This document shows, in pieces, positions 43,920 through 55,950 of a stretch of DNA of 64,000 nucleotides. The position numbers and the translations under genes are program-made. Each line of letters starts with the position of its first letter. The first letter of the stretch is position 1. The DNA is taken from NCBI RefSeq assembly GCF_031143425.1, contig NC_090440.1, positions 1,267,761,123 through 1,267,825,122 of the forward strand. Reading direction: 5' to 3'. The notes below the pieces were generated by a model. That model made no database searches. It was not told the origin of the DNA and saw only the letters and a program-made list of their open reading frames with translations. The stretch comes from Pleurodeles waltl (Eukaryota; Chordata; Amphibia; Caudata; Salamandridae).

Positions 43920-45197
43920 CTTGGTGCTAGACGGACATAGCCCAGATGACATGTGGTGGGTGGTTCTCCAAACTAACTCACATAAGACTACCAACTCCCT
44001 TTTTGAGTTAGAACAACGATGGGTGTTTAAGCTATGCACCCACATCAAGGGACGAAATGATGATATCCCTTGGACTAGCCTAACCAGTTAACTTTACTCT
44101 TGTCAGCAGCAGACACAATCATTTCTGCGTCCCCTCCAGACATATGCCACTCACATAGTTAGTGTTTCCTTTACTCGTTCTGGTGTCTGATTCCTACTGC
44201 TTAGCTGAGCCTGTATGTAATATCTGCTTTTTCCTCCATAATTCGCAGGCTCTGCTCAATCAGCCCTGGCACTTTGAGATGATAATAAGTATCGCTTTGA
44301 GCCACATTTCGACTCTATGTATTTATTATAGAGGATTCGGTGCTTTCACCCCTCCTCTATTTCCATGCCCCTCCTTGGGTTCCTTACCCAAAAAAAAACC
44401 TACGTTGGTTTCTACGATCCTTGAGTGACGTGTGAGTCACGTGTAACTACGTGAACACACGCTCACCGGAAACACCTCTTCCTAACATCTGGGTCGGATG
44501 ATATATTTTTTCCACTCCCCGGCGTCCGTTCATAACACAGGATTCACGGACCCGGGTAGGTTCCTTGACGGTCTCGGCAGCATTCTAAGTAAGTGCCTCA
44601 GCGTCTATGCTTATGACGGCCACTCGTCCGCTAATATGGGATTTGGCCCGTTTTTTGCTTTACGCGACTCAATACTGTTTCCTCTTGCTAGTAACGGTGT
44701 CGATTTTTTCAATGCAGCCGTATTTAATGATGCAGCCTTTGCTTTACGCTACTCGATAATGTTTCCTCTTTAAAGTAACAGTGCTGATTTTTTCAATGCA
44801 GCCGTATTTAATGATACCCTACCTGACTTCTGGGTGCCAGTACATTTCCATTGAGGTCTGAGGTCATAATTTGACCAGCAGTCCACAGTTTATACTACCA
44901 TAAAAATCCGGCCATGTCATCATTACTATTCTCTGTGATCTATGTAAATGTAACATTATTTGGATACCATGGAGAATACATATTATTGACATACATTGAA
45001 CATTTGAACCAAATTGGTTTACACCTTTATTGCTCAGGAGGAATTCTGATTGATGATATTTAACTCGATCATAACAAATATTTGTTGTTATGTTTCACGT
45101 TGATGCTGTTGTGCTTCTTTACTTAGACTTAAACTGCGCCCGACCATTGGTCTACGTGGTCCTATGGAGTGCACTCCCCTAATGGGGTCGGTAAGCA
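43920..45197. other. Unassigned DNA with one 84-bp tandem duplication
   Basis: No gene. 44654-44737 and 44738-44821 are two diverged copies of an 84-bp unit beginning TTTGCTTTACGC and containing TTTTTTCAATGCAGCCGTAT in both. The rest has no recognised content and no 5' LTR for E3. Confidence 0.5.
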
Positions 45198-47542
45198 ATG
45201 TCTGTATATAAGTCTACGCACTCTCCCACTTGTCAACACTTACAAAGGGTGGGCATCAACATTGTTGGTCCCTTGGACCCCAAAACTGCCTTGGGCAACA
45301 GGTTTATCCTGGTTTTGGTGGACAATGCCACCCACTATCCAGAGGCAATACCTCTGAGAACAGTGACTGCACTGGTGGTGACCAGAGCCCTGCTGGGAAT
45401 ATTTACCTGTGTGGGATTCCCTGAGGAAGTTGTGCCTGACAGAGGCACAAACTTCATGTCTGCATATATGAAGTCCATGTGGGATGAGTGTGGGGTGACT
45501 TACCGGTTTACCACCCCTTATCATCCTCAATCCAATGGGCTTGTTGAGAGAGGCGTAAGTGGGACGTCATCTTACCATGCCTGCTGTTTGCTTACAGGGA
45601 GGTGCCCCAGAAAGGGGTGGGCTTCAGCTCTTTTTTACTTCTCTATGGTCACCCTGTCAGGGGACCACTAAGCATAGTTAAAGAGGGCTGGGAGAAAGCT
45701 CCAAAGACACCTCCCCAGGGTGTGGTCAGCTACATGCTGGTCACCTGCAACCAAACCCAACGCCTCTGGAAGCAGGCCAAAAGTAACCTTGAGGTATGAC
45801 CGGAAGGCCACTCTGGTTGAGTTCTCACCTGGAGACAAGGTTTGCTTGATGGAGCCAGTACAGCCTAGGGCTCTCCAGGTTTGCTTGTCTGGCCCGTTTT
45901 TGAATAAAGAGCAGAAGGGGGAGGCCACTTACCTAGTGGCCCTCAAGACCCCCAGACCCCCTACGGGTTCTCCATCACAACAGACTCAAGCCTCACTTTG
46001 AGAGGTCTGAGGTCAGTATGGTCCTAGTCACAGATGAGGGCATGGAGAGGAAAGTGAACCTCACCCCAACCTCCTCTTTGCCAAAGAAGGTGATGGGTCA
46101 TTGGAGGGTGTCATTCTCTCTGACTCCCAGGCTCTAGACCAGAGAGGAGACTGCTATGAGCTGTTTTCCCTTACTCCTGGACTTACCCATCTATGTGCCC
46201 ATGACATTGACACGGGAGTCAGTCCCCCTGTGAAGAACAACATTTACAGGTTGTCAGATAAGGTAAAGGCCAGCATCAAGGAGGAGCTCTCCAAGATGTT
46301 GACCTTAGGGGTTATTGAGAAATCCATCAGTCCCTGGGCCAGCCCAGTGGTGCTGGTTCCTGAGGCTGCCGCACCCGGTGCGAAGCCAGAACTCCGGTTC
46401 TGTGCAGACTACCGGGGTCTCAACTCAGTCACATGGACTGAATCTCACCCCATCCCCTGTGCTGATGAGCCTGTTGACAGGCGAGGCCCTGCCAAGTTCC
46501 TGAGTACATTTGATCTCACATCAGGGTACTGGTAGATCGCCCTGACTGAGGGGGCTAAAGAGAGATCTGCATTTTAAACACCCAATGGCCATTACCAGTT
46601 CCGGGTAATGCCCTTTGGGTTGAAAAATGCCCCCTCTACCTTCCAATGGTTGGTTAAAAGGGTCCTAGCTGGCAAGGATGTCTACTGCGCAGGCTACCTA
46701 GATGATATAGCTGTCTATAGTTCCAACTGGAAGGAAAACCTTCCCCACCTCATGGAGGTGCTTCAGGCTCTGCAATAGGCAGGCCTGACCATCAAGGCTA
46801 GTAAGTGCCAGATTGGTCAGGGTCCCGTGGTATACTTGGGACACCTAGTAGGTGGGGGCAAGGTGCAGCCACTCCAGTCCAAGATTGTAACTATCAAGGC
46901 CTGGCAACCACCTAGAACACAAACCGCAGTGAGAGCCTTCTTAGGCCTCACTGGATACTACTGTAGGTTTGTCAAGGGCTATGGTACCATTGTGTCACCC
47001 TTGACAGAACTTACCTCCAAGAAGCAACCTAAGTTGGTGAACTGCACAGAGGCAGGTCAGAAAGCCTTTGATTCTCTGTAGGAAGCCTTGTGCACGGCCA
47101 CCATGCTCAAGGCCCCTGACTACTCCCCGGAATTTATTGTGCAGATAGACGCTTCAGTGCATGGCATAGGGGCTGTTCTAGCACAGCTAAATGAGGAGGG
47201 CTCAGACCAACCAGTAGTCTTCATTAGAAGAAGATTATTACCACGGGAACAGAGGTGGAGTGCAATTGAGAGAGAATCATTTGCTGTGGTCTGGGCACTG
47301 AAGAAGCTGAGACCATACCTGTTTGGGACTCACTTCCGGGTTCAGACAGACCACAGGCCCCTCAGATGGCTCATGCAGATGAGGGGTGAGAATCCTAAAC
47401 TCTTGAGGTGGTCCATTTCCCTACAGGGGATGGACTTTACGGGGGAGCATCGCCCCGGGATTGACCACGCCAACGCTGATGGTATTTCCAGATACTTCTG
47501 CCTTAGCGATGAGAGCTCCCAGGAGGTTGGGTCTCCCCACTT
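45198..47542 (+). pseudogene. pol: Dead Gmr1-like gypsy pol, E3
   Basis: The integrase core comes first (INIVGPLDP onward), then RT and RNase H, the same order as E1 and E2. The zinc-binding module and everything upstream are missing. The first catalytic Asp of integrase is Asn (AAC, 45258-45260); the other two acidic residues remain. A deletion and frame break lies near 45553. From 46101 to the end a single frame carries TAG at 46533, TAA at 46575, TAG at 46776 and TAG at 47079. YLDD is still present in the RT, and RNase H is intact after the last stop. The element is inactive and clearly older than E1 and E2. Its 3' LTR follows at 47560. Confidence 0.9.
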
Positions 47543-47559
47543 TCACCTGGGTGGTCACA

Positions 47560-50085
47560 TGTTAGAACTGACAGCCTTAGGGTGGTCACCCCTAACTTTT
47601 TGCCTGCCTCCCTCCACTTTTTAGATACTGTTTTTGCTGGTTTTCAGATTCAGCGCACTTTACCACTGCTGACCAGTGCTAAAGTGCATATGCTCTCTCC
47701 CTTTAAACATGGTAACATTGGATCATACCCAATTGGACTATTTATTTTACTTATAAGTCCCTAGTACAGTGCACTATGTGTGCCCAGGTCCTGTAGATTA
47801 CATGCTACTAGTGGGCCTGCAGCACTGATTCTGCCACTCACTTCAGTAGCCCCATAACCTTGTCTCAGGCCTGTCATCGCAAGGCCTGTGTGTGCAGTTT
47901 CACTGCCAATTCGACTCTGCATTTAAAAGTACTTGCCAAGAATAAACCTCCCCTTTTTCTAAATATAAGATACCCTTAAAGCATGCCCTAAGAAAACCCA
48001 TAGGGCAGAATGCTGTGTAGGCAAAAGGCAGGACATGTACCTGTGTAGTTTACATGTCCTGGTAGTGTAAAACTCCTAAATTCGTTTTTACACTGCTGTG
48101 AGGCCGTCTCCCTTCATAGGCTAACATTGGGGCTGCCCTCATACATTGTTTGAGTGGTAGCTTCTGATCTGGAAGGAGTAGGAAGTTCATATTTAGTATG
48201 GCCAGAATGGTGAAATAAAATCCTGCTGACTGGTGAAGTTGGATTTAATATTACTATTTTAGAAATGCCATGTTTAGAAAGTGAGCATTTCTCTACACTT
48301 AAATTTTTTTGTGCCGTACAATCCACGTCCGGCTGGGTTTAGTTGACAGCTCCTTGTGCAGTCACTCAGTCACACCCCAAACACAGGATACTCAGCCTCA
48401 CTTGCATACATCTGCATTTTGCATGGGACTTTTTGGGCTGGGAGGGTGGAGGGCCTGCCCTCAGACAATGGACTGCCACACCCCCTACTTGGACCCTGGC
48501 AGACAGGATTGAACTGAAAGGGGGCCTGGTGCACTTCTAAGCCACTCTTTGAAGTCTTCCCTACTTCAAAAGCACATTTGGGTATATAAACAGGGCCTCT
48601 GCCCTATCAGTTCATACACTTCCTGGAGAAGAAACTTGTGACCAGAACCTGCATCCCTCCAAGAAGAACTGCCTGGCTCCCCAAATGACTCACCTGACTG
48701 CTTTCTTTGAAGGACTGCTGCCTTGCTGTTGCCCTGCTGCCTTGTTGCTCTCTGGCTGAGGTGAAGAAGTGCTTTCCAAGGGCTTGGATAGAGCTTGCCT
48801 CCCGTTCCCTGAAGTCTCAGGACCAAAAAGACTTCATCTCTTCAAGAAAGACTCCTTGTGCAATGAAATTCGATGCACAGCCTGCCAGAAATGACGCACA
48901 CCCTGCACCGCAGTGAAAATTTCACTGCATGCCGAACCGGAACGGCGCAGCCCGACTTCGCAACTAGAAGATTGACACAGCGCCAGCATAGCGACCGGAA
49001 CTTTGACGCATGGCCCACTGGATCAACGCACAGCCGACCCGGAACGATGCAGCCCGACTTCCAGAAAGGAATCGATGCAGCGCCTGCAGTGCATTATAAA
49101 ATTTGCCGCTATGCCCACCGGATCTACGCAGCTCCTGTGACTTCATCCTGCCAGTGCAGGAAATTCTCGCACCATCCCCGAGGCGTCTGAGAACCCTGCA
49201 ACCCGAAGAGGATCCATGACCGAGCACCAGAAATCGCTGCACAGCCGTCCCAGTGTGGAAAATAAACAACGCATCACTGTGTGCGGCCCGAGAAATCGAT
49301 GTACACCCCCTTTGTTTCCAAGCTTCTCCTCCTCTGCGGTTCTTTGCAGAGAATTTTCACGCGAACCAGGTACTTTGTGCTTGAAATAGCCTTTGTTTGC
49401 TTTTAAAAGACTTAATACACTTTGGGGTCATTCTAACCCTGGCGGTAAAAACCGCCAGGGCGAATGACCGCAGTAGCACCGCCAACAGGCTGGCGGTGCA
49501 CCAATGGGCATTCTGACCGCGGCGGTTCAGCCGCGGCCAGAAACGGAAAGTCGGCGGTGTCCCGCCGACTTTCCGCTGCCCTTGAGAATCCTCCATGGCG
49601 GCGGAGCGCGCTCCGCCGCCATGGGGATTCTGACACCCCCTACCGCCATCCTGTTCCTGGCGGGTCTCCCGCCAGGAACAGGATGGCGGTAGGGGGTGCC
49701 GCGGGGCCCCTGGGGGCCCCTGCAGTGCCCATGCCAATGGCATGGGCACTGCAGGGGCCCCCGTAAGAGGGCCCCAAAAGGAATTTCAGTGTCTGCCTAG
49801 CAGACACTGAAATTCGCGACGGGTGCTACTGCACCCGTCGCACTCCAGCAACTCCGCCGGCTCCATTCGGAGCCGGCTTCATCGTTGCTGGGTCTTTCCC
49901 GCTGTGCTGGCGGGCGGCCTTTTGGCGGTCGCCCGCCAGCACAGCGGGAAAGCCAGAATGGCCGGTGCGGTCATTTGGCAGTAACCGCATAATTTGGATT
50001 GTGTGTGACTTACCCTGACTAGAGTGAGGGTTCTTGCTTGGACCGGGGGTAACCTGACTGCCAACCAAAGACCCCATTTCTAACA
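47560..50085 (+). repeat. 3' LTR of E3 (LTR2 type) with nested hairpin element
   Basis: Begins TGTTAGAACTGACAGCC and ends CCCCATTTCTAACA; inverted ends TGTTAGAA/TTCTAACA. The 569-bp family A element lies inside at 49424-49992, leaving about 1.95 kb of LTR. A CpG-rich block at 48870-49290 contains many short GACGCA/GATGCA-type words. Confidence 0.85.
49424..49992. mobile_element. Serial-hairpin element, family A, copy 2, opposite orientation
   Basis: Carries the same modules as 20433-21062 in reverse order and complement: a CCCCCTACCGCCATCC hairpin (about 49634-49698), a GGGGCCCCTGCAGTGCCCAT hairpin (about 49713-49761), an AATTTCAGTGTCTGC hairpin (about 49780-49815), GCGACGGGTGC (about 49816-49841), CCGCCGGCTCC and CTTTCCCGCTGTGCTGGCGG. 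The left end GGGGTCATTCTAACCCTGGC matches the family terminus; the right end is diverged. A TTT duplication is possible (49421-49423, 49993-49995). Confidence 0.85.
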
Positions 50086-50836
50086 TGGTGACTCTTCTTT
50101 TGCACCTTCTTCTGGGTTGGCAGGGGCTCCTGTCCTTCCTGGAAATTCTTTTGACTTCTGGACTTGGTCTCCTTCTTTTGCAGGTCTTCAGGTCCAGGAA
50201 TCCACTGTTTGTTTGGTTCTTGCAATAATTCCAATCACAAGGTGTAGTGTGTCCTAAGGAAACTTGCAGTACTTTACTCCTGCTTTTCTGGGCTCTTGGG
50301 TGGGGTAATGTACTTACCTTTACAGTATTCTTACTCTCCCAGTGATTCTGCACACACTACACTTGTTTAGAGGGGAATTTTGTGATTCGCATTCCACTTT
50401 CTTAGTGTATAGTTTGTGTTGCCCCTAGACCTATGTTCTCCCATTGAATTCTATAGCACTTCCTATTGTTTGCGCTGTCCTATGTCTAATTCCTTGCCTT
50501 ATTTTGGTGTCTAGTGTATATATTGTGTATAATACTTACCTCCAGAAGGAGTATTGCCTCTAAGATAATTTTGGTACCGCGTCACCCAAATAAACTACCG
50601 TTATTTTTGGTAACAATGAGTATTGTCTTTATTTGTGTGTATGTACTGTATAACTATAAGTGGTATTGCATGAGCTTCGCATGTCTCCGAGTTCAGCCTA
50701 AGCTGCTCTGCTATAGCTACCTCTATCAGCCTAAGCTGCTAGAACACTACTACATTTCACTGATAAGGGATAACTGGACCTGGTATAAGGTGTAAGTACC
50801 CAAGGTACACACTACAAACCAGGCCAGCCTCCTACA
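50086..50836 (+). repeat. LTR1-type fragment (3' 0.75 kb)
   Basis: Matches 5165-5965 in order: CTTCAGGTCCAGGAATCCA, GATTCGCATTCCACTT, GTATAGTTTGTGTTGCCCCT, a polyadenylation signal in CCCAAATAAACTAC, and the end CCAGGCCAGCCTCCTACA. No 5' part is present; the fragment begins exactly where the E3 LTR ends. Confidence 0.85.
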
Positions 50837-51424
50837 ATCATCGCCAGGCGTTAAACATCTATGTAAACCTGTGCGGATCCAAGGTGCCCCGTCGGGAAAT
50901 CAATGCATCGCTCTCTTTCAGAGAGAAAAAGGCTGCATTGCCTACCCGACCGGAGAAGAAACGACACACAGCCTCACTTGCGTGTAAGGAATCAACACAT
51001 CACTGAACTTTCAGACGCACACTCGCCCATGTGGCTTTATTTTTGATGCAAACCAGGTACTTTATGTAACAACAATGTTTCCATTGTTTTCAATGAAGTA
51101 GGACTCTTTTCACTTTACAGATTCATATCTTGACTTGCATATGTTGGATTTCTGTCATTTTGGTCTTGTTTGATTTAGATAAATATTGCCTATTTTTCTA
51201 AACTTGTGTGGTGTCCAGTTTGTAATGTTTTCACTGTATTACTTGTGTGTTGGTAAAAATACTTTACACATTGCCTTTGAGATAAGGCTGACTGCTGTGC
51301 CAAGCTACCAAGGGGGAGGGCAGGGGTTATCTTACGTGTATATCTCCATTGCCCTGACTAGAGTGAGTGTTCCTGCATGGACAGAGTGCAAACTGACTGC
51401 CAACCAGAGACCCCATTGCTAACA
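50837..51424 (+). repeat. LTR2-type fragment (3' part)
   Basis: Shares GTCATTTTGGTCTTGTTT, GATAAATATTG, CCTGACTAGAGTGAG and CCAACCAGAGACCCCATTG with the solo LTR at 33540-35740. Ends GCTAACA. Truncated on its left. Confidence 0.8.
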
Positions 51425-52058
51425 TTGGGAATATGAACCTTTTTTTCTCCATCAGGTGCTATACTTATGCTGCCCCCATCAATTGTGGACTCAGACTGCC
51501 TAGCCCTGAGGTACAGATAATTTAGACTCAGTTCATGAGCTAGAAGTAATTTTTTTTTTCTGCCAAGGCTCTCTCAGACTTCCTCTCCTCTGCCTCTTTT
51601 TTTAATCTTGCCAACTGCAGCCTGAATTCTCTCCTTCCATCTGTGGCCATGCAGTGACTTGAGACACTGCTCCCTGGTCTCACAGGGGGCACAAATCTAG
51701 GGGTGCCACACCCTAGGGCTGCTGGCAGCTCCTCGGGGGAGCCCTTCTCTTGCTCCCCCACTCATCATGCTCTTCGGAGTGGGATTCTGCCCAGTCACTC
51801 AGAGCCTTTTGGTACTCCTCCTTCTTGAAGGCTCCATGGGTAAAAGCCCTTCAGCTGGTTAACTGTGTACTCCTTCAGCTTAGCCAGATCAAACACCCTA
51901 CCTCCACTTGTAGACCCAGCCAGAGACATGATGTATAGGATTTAACAGATGCAAAGCAGGGAACGTCGCAGTAAAAGAAAATAGTCAGATTGACCTTTGA
52001 ATGTGGGCAGGTAGTTTACACGTAGCTTTTGTATGGCACGGTACAAACACAAGTTCTA
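51425..52058 (-). pseudogene. gag: Gag N-terminal fragment of gypsy element E4
   Basis: Minus strand. The ATG at 51929 opens a short frame (MSLAGSTSGG, then FDLAKLKEYTVNQLKGFYP) that stops after about 45 codons. A second open stretch at 51761-51540 codes a charged helix (RLQLARLKKEAEERKSERAL) typical of the Gag coiled coil in these elements. It sits just after the primer-binding site and 5' LTR of E4 (52078-54274), as expected for Gag. The element is cut at 51424/51425, where an oppositely oriented LTR fragment begins. No capsid, protease or pol remains. Confidence 0.65.
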
Positions 52059-52076
52059 TTCTCACCCTGATCACCA
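52059..52076 (-). promoter_or_regulatory. tRNA primer-binding site of E4
   Basis: One or two bases inside the LTR the element strand reads TGGTGATCAGGGTGAGAA. Its complement ends in CCA, as a tRNA primer should. Confidence 0.65.
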
Positions 52077-52077
52077 A

Positions 52078-54274
52078 TGTTAGAAATTGGATCTCTAGTT
52101 GGCAGAAGTATACACCCTTGTCCAAGTAGGGACCACAATCCTAGTCGGGATAAGTCACAACACAACCTAAATTATCCTGTGCTCACCCTCTGGTAGCTTG
52201 GAACAGAGCAGTCAGGCTTGACTTGGAAGGCAATGTGTAAAGTATTTGTGCAATAACTCATTCTGTAACACAGTGAAAGCACCACAAAAATACACCACAC
52301 AGGTTTAGAAAAATAGATAATATTTATATGAATGAAATACATTCAAAATGACAAAAAACCAATGTATACAAGCAAAGCTATGATTTGTAAAGATGACATT
52401 ACACTAAAGCACCTAGAAGCACAATATCTACATATAGAGGTGTCACAGCGTTGTTGATGGAGTTGTGCCCAATAGTCCTATGCCACAGGCACCAGTCTCG
52501 GAGCTGCATTGACACCCAGGCACAATACCTTTGAAAACGAAGAAAAAATTATGTTGCACGGAGTTGTGGAGGTGATGCGTCACTGGAGCCGGTGCAGCGT
52601 CAGTCCCTTATTGCATCGGAGGAGGTGAGGTATTGGTTCTGCACTGTGAGGCAGGGGAGGCAAGGCATCAGTTCCGTCCAGTTGCAGGGGAAGCAGGTGC
52701 AGCATTGGAGGTGAGGCGTTGGTTCCTAGAGTCCAAGTGGGGTTGAGGCATCTAGTCAGTCAGGACGTGATGTGTTGACTTCACAGTGTCGGGATCACAG
52801 TGTGGGACATCAGCTGGGTTGCAGCTACATCAGACTTGCGTTGCAGGTCACGGTCATTGCGTTGCAGGCCATGGTCGTTGTGTGCAGTGAGGACCACGGA
52901 GCCAGAACCGGCAGAGGTGTGGTGTTGAGCAGCGGTGTCTGTTCTGGAGTCACTGGAGTCGCTGAAGTCAGTGAACTTGCTAGAATTTAGTAGGTGAAGT
53001 CTTTGTTGGACCTGTGACTTCAGAACAGGAGGCAAGCTTAATCCAAGCCCTTGAAGAGCACTTTTGGGAAAGGCAGAGTCCTTCCAGCAAAGTCAGAGGC
53101 CAGCAGGCAGCAGGACAACAAGCAGGGCAGCAGTGCTTCTCAGAAAAGCGCTCTACTTTAGTCCTTTAGGCAGCCAGGCAGATCCTCTGACAGAGTTCAC
53201 GTGTAGATCCAGAAGTGTCTGATTTTTTGGGGTCAGGGACCCAGTTTATATACCCCAAAATGCCTTTGAAGTAGGGAAAACTTCAAAGAGAAGTGGTTTT
53301 GAAGTGCACATGTTCCCCTTTTAGCCCATTCCTGTCTGCCAGGATCACTGTGAGGGGGCTATCAGTCCTCTGTGTGAGGGCAGGCCACTGGCGTTAAAGT
53401 GTAAGAGAGAGCCCATCCACCCTTTCTGCCTAGGGAGATCCATTTAGTGTGCAAATGAATGCAGATGTGACTGATTATCCTGTGTTTTTGGGTGGAATGC
53501 AGAAGGAGAGATGTCAATCAGAATTGACCAGATATGGATTGGGGACAGGGGGTAAGGCACAGATGGCAGTAAGTACAAAGAAATGCCCACTTTCTAAAAG
53601 TGGCACTTCTAAAACAGTAATATTAAATCCAACTTCACAAGTAAGTAGGATTTTCTATTACCATTCTGGCCATACTAAACATGACATGGCTACTCCTTTC
53701 AGATCAGAATCCACCCCTAAAAAGTATATGTGGGCACTTCTAACGCCAGTCTAGCAGAGGAGCAAGCCTCACAGAAGTGGAAAACGAATTAGTGAGTTTT
53801 TGACTACCAGGACCTGTAAAACACATAAGCACATGTCCTGCCTTTTACTTACATAGCACCCTGCCCTATGTGTTACCGAGGGCTTACCTTAGAGATGACA
53901 TATGTAGAAAAAGAGGAGTTTAAGGCTTGGCAAGTAGTTTTAAATAACAAGTTGAAGTATCAGTGAAACTGCACACATACACCTTGCAATGGCAGGCCTG
54001 AGACATGGTTAATGGGCTAATTATGTGGGTGGCACCATCAGTGATGCAGCCCACTAGTAGCATTTAGTATACAGGCCCGGGTACATGTAGTGTGCTTTAC
54101 TAGGAACTTATATGTAAAAGTAAATATTCCAATTGGGTAGGAACCAATAATAACATGTTTAGAGGAGAGAGCTCATGCACAGGGTCCTAAAACCAGAGAA
54201 AACAGTGTCTGAAAAAAGGAGGGAGGCAGGCAAAAAGTTGGAGGATGACCACCCTAAGGCTGTCAGGTATAACA
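52078..54274 (-). repeat. 5' LTR of E4 (LTR2 type, 2197 bp)
   Basis: On the plus strand it starts TGTTAGAAATTGG and ends GGCTGTCAGGTATAACA, the reverse complement of the LTR2 beginning at 47560. It contains the same landmark segments in reverse order. A zone of GCATCGGAG / GCGTCAG-type words is at 52555-52900. Confidence 0.85.
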
Positions 54275-54442
54275 CAAAACATCTTTGTTATAGAAACATG
54301 TGAGATACCAATGGAGAAATGATGACATGGAAGTGCTTTTTGCATACAATGGCAGAAATTCATATTGACCCATACCATACGGTACAGTTATTAGTGGAAA
54401 ACTTTACTCTGTAAGCTTCATACATCTATATTCCTTTTCCTT

Positions 54443-54842
54443 GTGTGTAGCCAGCATGACAGTAGAAGAGCAGAAACAGTTTGCAACACGGAATATGCAT
54501 TATCAGAAATCCAGAAGGTGGTAAAAGGATTCAGAAGAAAGGGCAAACATTATGGTGGTGAAAAGGCCACGGGCCTACACCCAACATGCCAAGCACATTT
54601 ACTGGCACAAACACACCTGAGGCCACAGTTAATTGCTTTGCAGAATGAGCAACACTGCCACCAAGAAACAGAAAATGAGACTGAGAATGAAGGTACAAAA
54701 AAATTAGTTGTTAAAGCTTAAGTACATGATGTTGAGTCATGGAAGGATGCAGCATATGAAGGACAGTTTGAGAGACTAAGCTTGTGGATGCAGCAAATTC
54801 ACAGAATGATGCGTGCATACCTCCGTGCCATTATGAAGAAGT
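54443..54842 (+). pseudogene. Tail of a transposon-type protein, possibly Myb-like
   Basis: After a GTGTGTAG acceptor-like site at about 54443-54450, one frame runs to a TAG at 54840-54842 with one TAA at 54719-54721. The end, SWKDAAYEGQFERLSLWMQQ then HRMMRAYLRAIMKK, is a helical C-terminus of the sort seen on Harbinger-associated proteins. The E4 LTR lies just upstream and may have replaced the earlier exons. AATAAA signals follow at about 55047-55070. The assignment to the Myb-like group is weak. Confidence 0.4.
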
Positions 54843-55516
54843 AGTGGACTCACTGCCTTTCCCTATTTATATATTTTCTCTTCTCTCTTATTGTTTAAAC
54901 TTGTTTTACTGTTTAGTTAGATAGGTATTATTGCTATTGCAGATGTAGTTTATGTATGCTGTTAGGTAGTATGTTATCAATATAGATTTTTAAGTAGAGC
55001 AGGTAGAGTTTTCATTCATGGGAGAGAGGATAATGTGGCATATTTCAATAAAATAATATCTAATAAATACATATTTGGATGAATGTGTTAAGCTAGTATA
55101 TATATAGGACAGTGTATTTGTAGCTATTCTGTCTATCCAAGTATTGTAAGGTGAATGGAGCTCATGTTTAATAAGTCTTGTGTATTAGATAGTAAAGTTT
55201 AATTTGCATAGTTTTAGTTATAGGGCAATGTAGATTAGAGTAGGTAGTATATTATTAGGATTAGATAGGTAGATTTTATCAGTGTGAGTACATTTGTTAT
55301 AATAAGTATTTTACTATTTTACATGGATGATTGATATGTTTCTACACAATAAATTAGCTTGGAGTTCTTCATTGATGGAAACACATGTATTTTGTAAGGA
55401 GGTAGACTTTGATTGGGGACAACAGATAACTTTACATGAATATCTGCTGCCACAACAACATACCATGAAATGAGCTCTGAGGTTATATAGATCATACCAT
55501 GGTGTATATACACAAT
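54843..55516. other. AT-rich spacer
   Basis: Holds several AATAAA/AATAAAT words near 55047-55070 and repeated TAGGTAGT/GATAGGTAG words. No gene. Confidence 0.5.
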
Positions 55517-55950
55517 GGTGATCATTACAACTCTGGCGGTCGGTGTTAAAGCAGTGGTAAAACCGCCAACAGGCCGGCAGTAAAAAAAATGGAATCACGA
55601 CCGTGGCGGAAACGGCCAACATAGACAGACACTTTAACACTCAGACCGCCACGGCACTACAAACAAACACCGCGACGGTAACCGCCAACAGACAGGCGGA
55701 AGACAAGGTTCCGCCCACTGTATTACAACAGTCCAATCCGCCACCTTTTCCGGGGCGGATTCACCGCAAACGAAAACACGGCGGAATCAGGACTTGGAAG
55801 GGAAAACGCTCACCTCTACACACCCCACGAGGAACCAGGACGTCATGGAAACTGAGCTCCAAATAATCCCAGCCTTTGCCTTCCTGCTCCTCTACCAGGA
55901 ACATCAAAGTCGGTGGTGAAGACCGCGATGAGTACTGCACCTATGACACA
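55517..55950 (+). mobile_element. Left end of Harbinger element H1 with decayed first exon
   Basis: Starts ATCATTACAACTCTGGCGGT and is full of CCGCCA/GGCGG words, the same vocabulary as the family A hairpin elements. At 55849 an ATG opens METELQIIPAFAFLLL, which then hits stops. It could be the start of a transposase gene, but nothing else of that gene remains here. The right end is not located. Confidence 0.5.

Noticed and set aside
55849..55950. Intact transposase start at the H1 left end
   Set aside because: The frame stops after about 25 codons and no transposase motif follows.
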